A stretch of DNA of 64,000 nucleotides. Origin: Takakia lepidozioides. Taxonomy: Eukaryota; Streptophyta; Takakiopsida; Takakiales; Takakiaceae. The notes under the pieces are model-generated. The model was not told the origin of the DNA and ran no database searches. It saw only the letters and a list, made by a program, of their open reading frames with translations. This document shows positions 1 to 10,943 of this stretch, piece after piece. Made by a program: the position numbers and the translations under genes. Every line of letters starts with the position of its first letter. Positions within the stretch are counted from its first letter, which is position 1. The stretch is from the NCBI GenBank assembly GCA_030704615.1, contig CM060732.1, positions 14,076,001-14,140,000 on the forward strand. Reading direction: 5' to 3'.

Positions 1-3000
1 TGCAAGGTAGGCAAATTTTCTTGTGAGTTGTATCAGGAAACTGGCGCCTTACGAAAAGGGAGTCAGTTATTGTTCGTGGATGGGATAATATCCGGAACTA
101 ATGTGTCGTTGTTGGTGGACACAGGAGCGTCGCACTCCTTCATGACGCCGGCGGCGGCGCGAAAGTTGGGACTCCCGACAAGTGACGTGGGGGCCTCTAT
201 TGAGGTGCGCTCTGCCAAAGGAGAACCTCAGTTGGCGACAAGGTTGGCGTTTGATGTTCCTCTTCAACTGGGGAGTTGGGAGGGACGTGAGAACTTCACT
301 ATCTGCGAGATCGATGGAGTGGATCTCATTTTGGGAATGACCTTTTTGAGCAAATCCGGAGCGGTCATAGATGGCCGCAAGAGAGTAGTCACGCTGCCAT
401 GTGGGAATGGTGGCGAGGTTTTACGAGTGTCGGAAACGCCCAAATCCGTGGGAGGGCGAATAAACCTTCTATCAGCAAAGGAGTGGGCCGTGGAGGAGAC
501 ACACGAGTCCCAGTTTTTGCTTTACATTAGAGAAGTGAAAGGAGAAGGCGATGGGGAGCCGAGCCCAGATTGGATCAAGGGGATTTTGGAGAAATACCAG
601 GATGTGATGCCGGAGGATTTACCAAGCGGCTTGCCACCGCGAAGAGGAGTTGACCACAAAATTGAGGTGATACCAGGATCGGAACCGCCTGCCAAGGCGC
701 CCTACCGGTTGAGCCACAAAGAGTTGGTCGAGCTGAAGACTCAGCTCAAAGATCTAATGTCAAAGGGGTACATCCGGCCGAGTAAGTCACCTTACGGAGC
801 CCCGGTGCTATTTGCAGACAAGAAGGATGGGACGCTGCGGATGTGTGTCGATTACAGGGCTTTGAATAAGGTGACTATCAAAAACCGGTACCCTTTGCCA
901 AGGATCGACGACCTCTTCGATCGGTTGGCAGGAGCGAAGTATTTCAGCCGGATCGACTTGCGCTCCGGCTATCACCAAATTCGGGTGGCGGAAGGAGATG
1001 AGGAGAAGACCGCGTGCAGGACAAGGTATGGTTCATATGAGTTCTTGGTGATGCCTTTTGGGCTCACCAATGCACCAGCGACATTTAGCACGCTGATGAA
1101 CAGCCTTTTCCAGGAGTGGTTGGATGACTTTGTGATCGTGTACATCGACGACATCTTGGTGTACTCGAAAACAAAGGAGGAGCACCTGGAGCACCTCAAA
1201 AGGGTGTTCCAAAAATTGCGAGAAGGGAAGCTGTATGCCAAAGCTTCAAAGTGCGAATTCGGGGTCACAAAAGTGGAGTTCTTGGGGCACGTGATTACAC
1301 AGGATGGGATCAAAATGGATGACAGAAAGGTGAGGGCGATCTTGGACTGGGAGCCTCCGACTTCGGTCCCGGGAGTGCGATCCTTCCTAGGACTCGCCTC
1401 CTATTACCGGAAGTATGTGAGAAATTTCGCCAAGATCGCGGGGCCGCTGTCGGACCTTCTGTGTAAATCCAAAGTCTGGGTATGGAACACATTTTGTGGC
1501 CAAGCTTTTGCTGAATTGAAGCAGCGGATGACGGAAGCTCCAGTCTTAAAAATCCCGGAGTTCGATCGTCCGTTTGAGATTCATACAGATGCATCGGACT
1601 TCGCAATTGGGGGTGTACTTATGCAAGATGGACGTCCAGTGGCTTACGAAAGTAAGAAACTGAATGAAGTGGAGCGACGGTGGCCGACGCACGAAAAAGA
1701 GATGAAGGCGGTGGTACATTGCCTTGAACTCTGGCGCCACTATGTTGGTTCCAACCCAGTGAAGGTGTTCACGGACAATGTCACGGTGAAGTATTTTGCC
1801 ACGCAGCCCAAGTTGTCCCCAAAACAACTTAGGTGGCAAGATACTTTGGCAGTGTTCGACGTGGATATCCAGTACAAACCGGGACGGGACAATGTGGTGG
1901 CCGATGCTTTAAGTAGAAAGCAGCAGCTCTTGTTGGTGTACAAGGGCGAGACGGCGCTCCAAAGGAAGATCCGGAAGGCTTGCCGGAAGGATGAGCTGGC
2001 AAAGTGCGTGATGCAGAACTTGAGAATGGGGGTTAAATCGCAGTTCCACTTGCAAAACGGACTGCTCCGGTATAAGCAAAAACGTCTCTATGTGCCAAAG
2101 GGAGGGATCAGGGATAGTCTCTTGAGAGAATGCCATGATAGCCCGCTTGCGGGCCACGGTGGAGCCAAGCGCACTGCGGCACTCTTGAAGAAAGAGTATT
2201 TCTGGCCCAAACTGAGGGAGGAGGCAGAGGAGTATGTAAAGACATGCACCACATGCCAACAAAACCGGAGCGAGTATAAAAAGCAAGCGGGGCTGTTACA
2301 ACCCTTGCCGATTCCAGAGGGGACTTGGGAAAGCGTCTCGATGGATTTCATGACTGCTATGCCGCTGTCAAAAGGATTCGATGCAATCATGGTGGTGGTA
2401 GATAGGTTCAGTAAAATGGCCCATTTCATCCCCACCAAGGAGACGGCAACTGCGCAGGAGACAGGGCGACTTTACTTCGCCCACGTCTTAAAGCATCATG
2501 GAGTCCCGAAGGATATTGTCTCGGACCGCGACCCAAAGTTTACGAGTAAATTCTGGAGAGCACTTTGGAAGAAGATGGGGACGAGGCTGAAGATGAGCAC
2601 CGCCTTCCGACCTACGACGGACGGCCAAACGGAAAGAGTGAATTCCGTAGTGAAGCAATTCTTGCGGAATTACGTGTCGGCAGACCAATCAGACTGGATG
2701 GAACACTTAGACGCGGCAGAGTTCTGTTATAATAACACAGAACACTCCGCGACGGGAGTTTCCCCTTTTGTGTTGGTCTATGGAAAAGCACCTCTGGTGC
2801 CGACAAGTTGGGCCGCCCAGGACGTTGAGGAACCGGCAGTAGCGGCGGTACTGGAAGAACGCGAGCGTTTGTTGAAGCTCGCAAAGTACAACATTGCCAA
2901 AGCTAGGAAACGGTATGAAAGGCAGGCGAATCGGAAGCGGAGGGAAGTGAAGTTTGAGGCAGGCACAGAGGTCTGGTTGAACATCAAGAATTTTCGACTA

Positions 3001-3408
3001 CCTCCGGAAATGAGTCCGAAGTTCGTACCTCCGTATGCGGGTCCCTTTCGCATTCGGAGGGTTATGAATGAGGATGTGTATGAATTGGAGCTGCTAGCAA
3101 ACAGCAAGGTGCACCCAGTATTCCATGTCTCCCTTTTGAAGCCTTACTTCAAAGATGAAGCACGTCCGAATCGGCAACAAGTGTTGCGTCCGCCACCTAT
3201 GCTGTTGGATCATGAAAATGAACCCGAGTACGAGGTGGAGGCAATACTTAAGTCGAGGAGGTTCAAGAACCGAGAAACGGAGTATCTCGTCAAATGGAAG
3301 GGCTATCATCTTGTGGAGGCATCTTGGGTGCGTGCCTCAGAAATGGGAAACGCATCCGAGGCAGTTGCAGCGTTCGAAGGGCGACCTCAAAAGCGGAAGA
3401 AGCGTTGA
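1..3408 (+). CDS. Ty3/gypsy chromovirus Pol polyprotein (5' end outside window)
   Basis: Pol polyprotein of an LTR retrotransposon. It cleaves itself, copies element RNA into DNA and inserts the DNA into the genome. The frame is open to the window edge, so the true start and gag lie to the left. Counting residues from base 28, the aspartic protease motif DTGAS is at about 31-35, the reverse transcriptase YIDD box at about 372 (base 1141), and the RNase H motif TDASDF at about 518. An HHCC zinc-binding region lies at about 702-748. The integrase acidic residues are near 772, 833 and 870 (MDFM, DRDPKF, GQTERVN). A chromodomain with YLVKWKGY closes the protein at about 1066-1107. The chromodomain places it in the plant chromoviruses, which target chromatin. 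No internal stop is seen, so this pol may be intact. It ends at TGA, followed by a polypurine tract. Confidence 0.95.
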   Translation, partial: CKVGKFSCELYQETGALRKGSQLLFVDGIISGTNVSLLVDTGASHSFMTPAAARKLGLPTSDVGASIEVRSAKGEPQLATRLAFDVPLQLGSWEGRENFTICEIDGVDLILGMTFLSKSGAVIDGRKRVVTLPCGNGGEVLRVSETPKSVGGRINLLSAKEWAVEETHESQFLLYIREVKGEGDGEPSPDWIKGILEKYQDVMPEDLPSGLPPRRGVDHKIEVIPGSEPPAKAPYRLSHKELVELKTQLKDLMSKGYIRPSKSPYGAPVLFADKKDGTLRMCVDYRALNKVTIKNRYPLPRIDDLFDRLAGAKYFSRIDLRSGYHQIRVAEGDEEKTACRTRYGSYEFLVMPFGLTNAPATFSTLMNSLFQEWLDDFVIVYIDDILVYSKTKEEHLEHLKRVFQKLREGKLYAKASKCEFGVTKVEFLGHVITQDGIKMDDRKVRAILDWEPPTSVPGVRSFLGLASYYRKYVRNFAKIAGPLSDLLCKSKVWVWNTFCGQAFAELKQRMTEAPVLKIPEFDRPFEIHTDASDFAIGGVLMQDGRPVAYESKKLNEVERRWPTHEKEMKAVVHCLELWRHYVGSNPVKVFTDNVTVKYFATQPKLSPKQLRWQDTLAVFDVDIQYKPGRDNVVADALSRKQQLLLVYKGETALQRKIRKACRKDELAKCVMQNLRMGVKSQFHLQNGLLRYKQKRLYVPKGGIRDSLLRECHDSPLAGHGGAKRTAALLKKEYFWPKLREEAEEYVKTCTTCQQNRSEYKKQAGLLQPLPIPEGTWESVSMDFMTAMPLSKGFDAIMVVVDRFSKMAHFIPTKETATAQETGRLYFAHVLKHHGVPKDIVSDRDPKFTSKFWRALWKKMGTRLKMSTAFRPTTDGQTERVNSVVKQFLRNYVSADQSDWMEHLDAAEFCYNNTEHSATGVSPFVLVYGKAPLVPTSWAAQDVEEPAVAAVLEERERLLKLAKYNIAKARKRYERQANRKRREVKFEAGTEVWLNIKNFRLPPEMSPKFVPPYAGPFRIRRVMNEDVYELELLANSKVHPVFHVSLLKPYFKDEARPNRQQVLRPPPMLLDHENEPEYEVEAILKSRRFKNRETEYLVKWKGYHLVEASWVRASEMGNASEAVAAFEGRPQKRKKR

Positions 3409-3431
3409 TGGGGACATCAACCTTGGAGCGT

Positions 3432-3442
3432 GGGGGAGGAAA
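3432..3442 (+). other. Polypurine tract of the chromovirus
   Basis: An 11-base purine run, GGGGGAGGAAA, lies 24 bases after the pol stop and directly before the TG that opens the LTR. This is the usual position of the primer for plus-strand DNA synthesis. Confidence 0.8.
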
Positions 3443-5038
3443 TGCATGCTTAGCCCGGTTTAGCTAGCTCAGGAATCCGATTGCAAAAACTTGTATTGTA
3501 CAAAAATTTGTGATAAAGGAAATGGGTTCCAAATATTGTGCGTCCTATTGTGTTTGGAATGGTGATGCATGGTGTGGTTGGCTGGTGTGTAGAATGCATG
3601 CTAGCTTACAAAAGTGGGAGAGGTAAATTGGGTTAATCGTGTGTTTGCGCAGTGCCGAAATCGGGTGACTCCCATCCAAGGGGCAAGGAAACTTGCGCCT
3701 TATTTGGGAGTTCAAGTGCTAGTGCGCACCTGGCGCGTGCGCGTACTATAACTGCGCTACCGAGGGGGTTGCCTTGTAGTGCGGGCTAACGCGGAAGCTA
3801 CGTGCTTCCGTTCACGTACTATAATCGTGTAGCCTCGGGACGAAGTCGTAGTGCGGCTTCGGCGTGTTCCCGTACCTCAGGCCAGCATTCCAAGGCGGAC
3901 CCAATTGTAGTGATTGGGGCGCACGGTTGGTTCAAGGTTATCTTCCTAGTCAAAGAGGGTTCCAGGTGAACCCTTGCTCAAGGTGATGCCAAAAGCGGCA
4001 TCATGAGCGATCGCAAGCAATGTTGTTGCAGTAAGGCGATTCGATCCTCGGGGAGGATCGTTCCTTGGCCTTGAAGTAGGCCAAGAAGAGTGCACTGGAG
4101 GAGCTGGAGAGGCTCCACCCTTGGCCGGGACTTGGAGGAAGTCGGCCGAACTAGCTAGTGGAGAGTGGAGTCAAGTGTGGGGTTTGGTTCTTTGCCATGG
4201 GACGCCATGGTACGGAAACAAACTCCTTGATGTGGGACGCCACAACTTGGATGTTCGTTTCTACAAAATGGACAAGTCGATGAGGACATCGACTCCCTGT
4301 TGGTAGGGGTGTGTGTCGCGGCCCTTTGCCTTGAGGGCAGGGGGTCGGGACACATGAGGGGCTGCCCCTGTGGTGGGGGCAGCGGCAGCGATAGGTATGG
4401 GGGGGCTGAAGCACCCTTGAGTGCCCAAGGCACTCAAGGAGGCGGAGGCGCTCACTAGGTGGAGCCCCGCACACCGGGTTGCGGTGGAGGTGGCTCCACA
4501 AAGGGTGGTGGTAGCTTAGTGGGACTTAGTGGGGGTGGCATAGGACTCACCATGGGGTGGAGACCTCGAGGTGGGAGTCGTGGGGAGTCTTGGGACTCAT
4601 CACGGTCCATTGGGGCCGCGGTGAGTGGGCCAAGACTCACCGCGACTCACCACCGGGAGTCGAGGGTTTTCGTGGTGGTTCGCCATAAAATGGCATGGCT
4701 GGTTATGAAACCCCCGCGGACAGCTACAGAAGTATATATAGGGAGTAGTAACCCCGAGAACGGTGCAAGCCCGTTGGTGACCAAAAACTAGTGAGTAAGC
4801 GAGCGAGCCGGAAAGCGACCAAAGAGTGGGGAGCTGTTCCGGACTGCCATCTACCAAAGGGAATTCTCCTAGTCCCAAATAGGTGGAGGGTTTAGAGGGA
4901 AGCGGAAGGGGACCGTTATGTCCCGGTGAGCAGCCGAAACTCCAAGTTGGCCCGGCGGCCAGGTTGGGAGTCAGGCGCGCGCATCAAAGCGAGTAACTAT
5001 GACTTGAAGGGGAGTTTACCGAACTGAGGTGTGCGACA
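3443..5038 (+). repeat. 3' LTR of the chromovirus (about 1.6 kb)
   Basis: The repeat starts TGCATGC just after the polypurine tract and ends in GCGACA, giving the TG...CA ends expected of an LTR. The right end is supported by comparison with the inverted second copy at 10944-11420: both share about the last 700 bases, and in that copy the LTR end lies two bases from a tRNA-iMet primer site. A TATATATA box near 4733 lies upstream of a likely transcript start. The 5' LTR is outside the window, so age and target duplication cannot be judged. Confidence 0.85.
4733..4740 (+). promoter_or_regulatory. TATA box in LTR U3
   Basis: The sequence TATATATA lies about 300 bases before the LTR end, followed within 30-40 bases by a likely start region. 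The defective copy near 11.1 kb lacks this segment. Confidence 0.5.
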
Positions 5039-5084
5039 TGCTCACGGACCAGAGGAGAGAGTTCTTGGGGGAGTTTCAGGCTTT

Positions 5085-5526
5085 GTGTGAGCAAGCCTTG
5101 ATAGATCACCGCACTACTTCACACTGTTTTTCGGGCATCAGCGTGGGAAAAAAAAAAAAAAAAACCGTGTGTGGGATGGTCATATGCAGAGAAAATGTGC
5201 TCCGCAGATGCCTTGAAAACAGTGTGCGGTGCCGCACACTGTTTTACGGGCAGCTGCGAGGGAACGAAAAAATGAAAAAACGAAAAAAAAAAAACTCATG
5301 TGGGATGGTCATCTGCACAGAAAACGTGCTCCACAGAAGCCCTGGAAACAGTGTGTGGTGCCGCACACTGTTTTCCGGGCAGCTGCGAGAGAACGAAAAA
5401 ATGAAAAAAAAAAAAAATTCACGTGGGATGGCCATATGCACCAAAAACGTGCTCCGCAGAAGCCCTGGAAACAGTGTGCGGCACTGCACACTGTTTTCCG
5501 GGCATCTGCGAGGGAACGAAAAAACG

Positions 5527-5557
<31 letters not shown>

Positions 5558-5840
5558 GTGTGGGATGGGCATCTGCAGAGAAAATGTGCTCCGCAGATGC
5601 CCTGAAAACAGTGCCGCACACTGTTTTCAGGGCATCTGCGTGGGAGCGAAAAAGAAAAAGAAAATGTGTGTGGGGTGGGCAGCTGCAGAGAAAACGTGCA
5701 CCGCAGATACCCCGAAAAGAGTGTGCGGTGCCGCACACTACTTTCAGGGCATCTTCGTGCGAACAAAAAAAGCAAAACGTGTGTGGGTGCCACAAACTAC
5801 TTTTCAGGCATCTGCGAGGGAACCTGCCAAAAGTGCATTC
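5085..5840. repeat. Hairpin array 1 (about 114-134 bp units with A-rich linkers)
   Basis: About five full units plus partial units at each end. Each has a long inverted repeat followed by an A-rich linker and a conserved segment containing GTGTGGGATGG. Palindrome centres are near 5230, 5359, 5482, 5616 and 5730. The cleanest, 5592-5640, has two perfect 22-base arms (5592-5613 and 5619-5640) around a 5-base loop. Most units carry the core TGCGGTGCCGCA or a close variant. Long frames on both strands across this array are repeat artefacts. The array starts about 50 bases after the LTR end. Confidence 0.9.
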
Positions 5841-6348
5841 GCTTGTGTCAAGTCAAACCGCATACATTGATTTCATCCCAGCCATCCCGCAGAATGTTTC
5901 ATTCAAATACAAAGACATTCATGCATTTCCAAACATGCAAGGGCTTAGTATGTACACCACATCTAAATTACATTATTCCATGTGGGCGATTTTCACGTGT
6001 CCAAGCCTCAACTCCACTCCGCTAACTTTTCGGTCAGGGGATCTGCACTGTAAGCTGCTACTACGTTTGGACTGGTAAGAAAGTTTCATGTAACCAGCAC
6101 CCTCATTCTCTCTCACTTCGACAATTGAACACTAATCAAATCGTTGTTTATGACACGAGGGACCGGGGGTGGGATGGATGTAAAAGATGTTATCTGCAAT
6201 GATTGAAAAGGGTAAGTCAATCCGCGGCTATAGGCGCCTCCCGCGGATATACGCCCTATAAGTTCAGAATTCATAGATGACGTGGTGTGAGCCTATGCTG
6301 GGCTCACGGGCTCCTGGGCTCATAGGCTCACGCCTCCAGGCTCACGGT
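5841..6348. other. No gene seen
   Basis: Single-copy-looking sequence. A short run near 6290-6345 repeats words such as GGCTCACGG and GGCTCATAGGCTCA several times. I see no coding or RNA gene. Confidence 0.5.
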
Positions 6349-7136
6349 GTAGCAACCAGTGTTTGGACCGGTATATGGGGGTGAGGCAGGGTATCAACAC
6401 GGGTAAGGGTATCGCGACAGGGTACCAGACTAGGCGGGTATAAGCAACTGACAATACCCCGGGCAGAACATATTGGGGGCAATATAGTGAAACGCTAATA
6501 CCTGGGCTCCTACCAGACCAGCCTAGTATCGCAAGGAACGCAACTTTGTCGATACCAATACTATGTCTACCGCCGTCGCTTGCACCCTAGGTATCAATAT
6601 GTGGAGCGTTAGGGATTTAGGGTGCAGCATGGAGAGTTGCGGCTCTTTGATTGAGACGATCTGAATGGCGCTTTTGGCGAAAATCTGCTTAGGCTTGGAG
6701 CATTGTTCATTTATCAGCCTATAATATGGCTTTTGTAAGGTGACCTCAAATTACCTAAGGTGAGATCCCGCTCCTTGTTATTATGAATTGTGGCACTCAG
6801 CCGCTAAGGTGGGCGCTTCAGCCCATGAGGTGAGCACTTCAGCGGTATAATTTGGACATATATATATATATATATATATTCAGTTTAAAAATAAATAAAT
6901 ATTAGTATTGATACCAATATTGATATACCCCCAGTATAAGATTTGAAATCTGAAATACTGATACCATACCATACCAGGCCAAACAAAAACAATATACATA
7001 CCAGACTGGTATATTGAAAGCTTATACCTACTTTGATACCATTACCTGCCAGGTATGAAGGAGGCATCTTCACCGACAATACCATACCTTGGTTGGTATG
7101 AAATGTTGATGATACCAGTCCAACACTGGTAGCAAC
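6349..7136. mobile_element. Non-autonomous hAT element (MITE-like, 772 bp) with 8-bp target duplication
   Basis: The 8-base direct repeat GTAGCAAC lies at 6349-6356 and 7129-7136. Immediately inside are terminal inverted repeats: the left end reads CAGTGTTTGGACCGGTAT, and the reverse complement of the right end reads CAGTGTTGGACTGGTAT, differing by one gap and one mismatch. Ends beginning CAG and an 8-bp duplication are the hallmark of the hAT superfamily. The interior (6375-7110) has no transposase and is rich in GGTAT/ATACC words, with a TA microsatellite at about 6859-6879. Any movement would depend on a transposase supplied elsewhere. Confidence 0.85.
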
Positions 7137-7250
7137 CCCCGTCTGAAACCAGTCCCTTATATATATATATAACACTCTTGGTCAGGCTTGCGTTAACGCA
7201 AGCCCAAACCCTGGTCTGAAACCAGTCCCCTTTCGTAAAATAAAATTAAT

Positions 7251-7284
<34 letters not shown>

Positions 7285-7480
7285 CACTCTTGGTCAGGCT
7301 TGTTGTGGTTTTCTTGGATTTGCACAAGTGCACAGAGTGTAGGAAAGGGACTAGTTTCAGAGCAAGGTTCAGGCTTGCGTTAACGGTGTGCACAGAAACT
7401 TCTCTGATACCAGGGTACGCAGCCACATCAAATACTGTAATCAGACTTACATTAATGCAAGCCTGAACATAGAGTGCAAT
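7137..7480. repeat. Palindrome-rich repeats and TA/TAA microsatellites
   Basis: The 20-base perfect palindrome GGCTTGCGTTAACGCAAGCC lies near 7184-7204. Diverged copies occur near 7370 and 7444. The words GTCTGAAACCAGTCCC and AACACTCTTGGTCAGGCTTG each occur twice. A TA run lies near 7157-7170 and a TAA run near 7253-7282. No gene. Confidence 0.7.
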
Positions 7481-7529
7481 CGGGTCTAAAAGGAAGCAAA
7501 TGCAAATGGGAATGCAGTTCCAATCTAAC

Positions 7530-8200
7530 CTATAATTGATTCGCTTCATTGCCTGCTCCCCATTGTACTGCGCATTGAACAGGTTAGAGCGCAGAATTCC
7601 CCCCTCTACTGCGAACTCACGGAAGAAGGCATATTTCCAAACAATCTCTTTCCACCTCCGAATGACAGTGCCGAAAGATTCATCGGGCTCAATTACCTCG
7701 ATTTTGAAGTCATGAAGAGTTTGCTCCATAACTTCCAAACCCCTCTCCTCCAGCTGCCAAGACACAAGCTTTGTGTTACGATGTGTTTACAAACAATTGT
7801 AATTTTATTGCGACGACAAAGGCAGGATGACTTCTGCACCTGGCACCAAAATGTCACTTTATGGAGCCACTTGTCCCAGTCGACATCGCTGAAAGGCCCC
7901 ACGAAATGAAAGTTGTTTGCCTGACGGAGGACAGGGTCAAAGTTCCAGATCTTAAGCGATCGCACCTTGTGCTTTGATTCCACCATTACCATTGCAAGCC
8001 TATGCCACTTCTCCTGTGTCATTTCTGGCTTGCCACTCTTGTTCCAATGGAGCCGCACCTGGTTCAGGAATCATGCACCGAGACTAGGATCAGCTATGCG
8101 AAGTTGTTTGGTGAACTTTGTGACAACGTTTTTGCGGCATAAGTCCGTTGCTTCGTTGATGGCCTGCTCAATTCCACGATAGGGACAACTTCTCGGTACC
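7530..8200 (-). pseudogene. Unknown spliced gene fragment with premature stop
   Basis: Minus-strand coding sequence that I do not recognise. One exon runs from about 8200 down to 7840. It ends at a GT donor, the 86-base intron spans 7839-7754 with an AG acceptor, and the next exon runs 7753-7530 and ends at another GT donor. Both sides of the intron are in phase 0, so the frame continues. The first exon has an in-frame TGA at 8073-8071. Residues include KIWNFDP, FVGPFSDVDWDKW and, after the intron, LEVMEQTLHDF. The composition is protein-like. Neither gene end was found, and it is probably a decayed gene or one captured by a transposon. Confidence 0.45.
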
Positions 8201-8226
8201 TCGAGTGCCTGTGTCCCCCCACTTTC

Positions 8227-8908
8227 ATGGGTGAATCTTCTTCAGCATCATTCCCTCTCCAGTCTCCAACCACTACAGTCCGGGGAGAAGGGGAGAACAT
8301 GATGCCGGTAGAGGAGTCTGACTGTACAGAGGCAATGTGGCATATAGAACGGACTCCCAGGGATCAAAAGTCAAGTGTGTCGCTATTAGGGCACCCTCGT
8401 TTCAAAAGTGCACTGCCCAGATTTCGAAGGGGACATGCGGAACTCCTGCCTCGACATTCACCGGCTTGTTCAAGCATTACATGTCGTGGGAGTCTAGGCC
8501 TCACAAGTTCTGGTTCTGCCCGGATGACATTGTGCAATGTGTCATGGGGACTGTTCGGGATTATGTGATAATGAAGCCTCAAATTCCAGCCATGTGGCCA
8601 GTGAAGGAACTACACTCTCCAAACTGGAAATTGACATGCTAGAGGAGGCCGGGTTTCGCCTTCTAAGAGGCCCAACCGTCGTAACGCCGGTTTCTCCAAT
8701 GGCTTTCCCTTCCAACTTTCCTGCATGTCCTCGACAGGGCACCGATTGGCCCACACAAAGGAATGGAAAGGCGGTATTTCGGGTTGAGGCTGATGCAGAT
8801 AATGAGTGCAAGATAAAGTCTGCTATAACCTTGCAGTGTTGCGTCACCCAAATTGTGAAGAGTCCCATTGTCAGGCTATGGGCGGGTGTACACCATGGCG
8901 ACCTCTAG
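8227..8908 (+). pseudogene. Unknown gene fragment in three frames
   Basis: Protein-like sequence passes through three frames: roughly 8227-8365 in one, 8350-8610 in a second (with FTGLFKHYMSWESRPHKFWF and PDDIVQCVMG) and 8605-8908 in the third (with LSKLEIDMLEEAGF). Two frameshifts, or unrecognised introns, are needed to join them. I do not recognise the family and found no catalytic motif. It abuts the truncated retroelement that starts near 9005, and could be part of another decayed mobile element. Confidence 0.35.
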
Positions 8909-9608
8909 ATTGGATGTTCATGACAGGACCTATGACTCAGACTAAAAAGCTTTCGGAAGATGGAAGGCATGTATTTGGCCCAAGTAACATGCCACCTCAG
9001 TCAGACTCAGAGCTCTATCAGCTCGACCAACTCTTTATGGCTCAACCGGTAGGGCGCCTTGGCAGGCGGCTCCGATCCCGGTATCACCTTTATCTTGTGG
9101 TCAACCCCTCTTCGCGGTGGCAAGCCGCTCGGTAAATTCTCCGGCATCATATCCTGGTATTTCTCCAGATCCCCTTGATCCAATTTGGGCTCGACTCCCT
9201 ATCAACTTCTCCTTCCACCTTCCTCTCGTAAAGCAAAAAATCGGGCTCGTGTGGCTCCTCCACAACCTACTCCCTTTCTGTTAGTAGGTTTATTCGCCCT
9301 CCCATTCGGTTGGGCGTTTCTAATGCTTTTAAAACTTCGCTACCATTCCCACATGGCCCAGCGTGACTACCCTCTTGCAGCCATCTATGACCGCTCCGGA
9401 TTTGCTTAAGAACGACATCCCCAAAATGAGATCCACTCCATCGATCTCGCAAATAGTGAAGTTCTCACGTCCCTCCCAACTCCCTAGCCGAAGAGGGACG
9501 TCAAACGCCACCCTCATTGCTAGTTGTGGTTCTCCTTTGGCAAAACGCACTTCAATAGAGGCCCCCAAGTCATTCGTCGAGAGTCCCAGCTTCCTGCCGT
9601 TGCTGGTG

Positions 9609-10840
9609 TCATGAAGGAGTGCGACACTCCTGTGTCCACCAACAACGACACATTAGTTCCGGAAATACCTTGCAAGTCTTGGCGACCACCGCCTCCACCG
9701 AGCGACTGATGGAGTCTTCGGACAGCTCCGTGGTCGCCCGGGTCATGTTCAGCTGTCGGGGTTTCGGGCATCTTTTGGCCATGTGCCCGGTCTCCCCGCA
9801 ATTGAAACACGCCCCATCAAAGGTCGTCTTCTGCCCGCCATGAGCCGCTGCACCTGATTTTTCTTTCAGAGCACCGGGTGCCGTCTTGACATGCGAAGGC
9901 CTTCCCTTTGATTTCCATGAGCCATTGTCGCCGCGTGGCTTATCCACTTCTTTTCCGGTCGGAAGGAATCACCCTCCCGTCGGACCTTCTTGTGGTTCAG
10001 CTCCGTACAACTCTGTCTTTCGCCCCTAGGGACATCCGAGAAACATTCAGCCTTTTCAATTGCCTCGTTCAAAGTCTTCGGTGGCCTCTCCTGAGGTCTC
10101 CTCCAACTTCCGCCTGGCCCATGGGGCCAGTCCCACAACAAAGTTGAAGACCATCTCTGGTTCTGCCATGTCCGCGACTTCGAGCAACAGCACGTGCAAA
10201 AGTGGGGCCTTCCTGTCAGTGTCATGATTCGTTCTTTGCCGTGTTGTTTATAATGTACTTGGGAGGGTCGAATGTCATCTGTTTGCCTCAAGTTCCTCAT
10301 CTTGTCTCATGCGAGTCAGGACGCGTTGAGGGGCACATTTTTTCATGAGTTCCTTGAACCCACTCCAGCTCAAGGTCTCTTGGTTTGGCCCTTGGTCATG
10401 AAGGCGTTTCTGCCACCATTGTTGAGCATAGTCCCTCAAGTAGGTGGATGCCACTTCCACCCGGTTCTCGTCACTCAACTTGGCCGCCCAGAAGTACTGC
10501 TCTAGTTCCAGGAGCTAGGTATTGAGTGCCTTCCGATTTCGGCGTCCTCGAAGGTGCCGGGTTCCTTAGGCTTCACCTTAAACTTAGGCTTTGTGGAAGT
10601 GGCGTTGGCCGCCTTCATTACGTCCTTTAGTGTCCCGCCAAACTGCACCAAAAGCCCTTCCCAAAAAATTGCTGGCATTAGAGGCATCTGTGGGTCCATC
10701 GGAGTCTTTGGAAGGTCCTCAGGCTCCTACTCCCCAAACGCCTCTGGCTCCCGAGCGGCCTCACCTTCAGAAGCATTATAACTTGTCTCCTCAAGTTGCC
10801 GCTCTGGTGACGCGTCGCCCCCACCGGGCTCACTAGGTTC
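9609..10840 (-). pseudogene. Degraded gag of the truncated chromovirus
   Basis: Capsid-type Gag, which packages element RNA. A retrotransposon gag core lies at about 10478-10275 (TYLRDYAQQWWQKRL). A zinc knuckle, CFNCGETGHMAKRC (CX2CX4HX4C), lies at about 9810-9768, directly before the protease. The reading frame changes several times between 10840 and 9609, so no full Gag can be made. The first copy's gag lies outside the window, so this is the only view of this family's gag here. Confidence 0.75.
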
Positions 10841-10929
10841 ATCGGCTTTCGGGTCATTCCGGTTTCGCTTAGCCCTGCCTGACCCTATGGTGAGGCCGAT
10901 CTCAAGGATGATCGCGTACTAAACTCTAG

Positions 10930-10941
10930 GCTCTGATACCA
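10930..10941 (-). other. Primer binding site for initiator tRNA-Met
   Basis: On the minus strand this reads TGGTATCAGAGC, the common plant LTR-retrotransposon site that pairs with the 3' end of initiator tRNA-Met. It lies two bases from the LTR end. Confidence 0.9.
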
Positions 10942-10943
10942 AG

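Noticed and set aside
4121-4878. Short ORFs inside the LTR
   Set aside because: Overlapping low-complexity frames on both strands in GC-rich LTR sequence; no coding style.
5029-6078. Protein of about 349 residues
   Set aside because: The frame is produced by the hairpin repeats and Lys-rich A tracts; similar frames exist on both strands.
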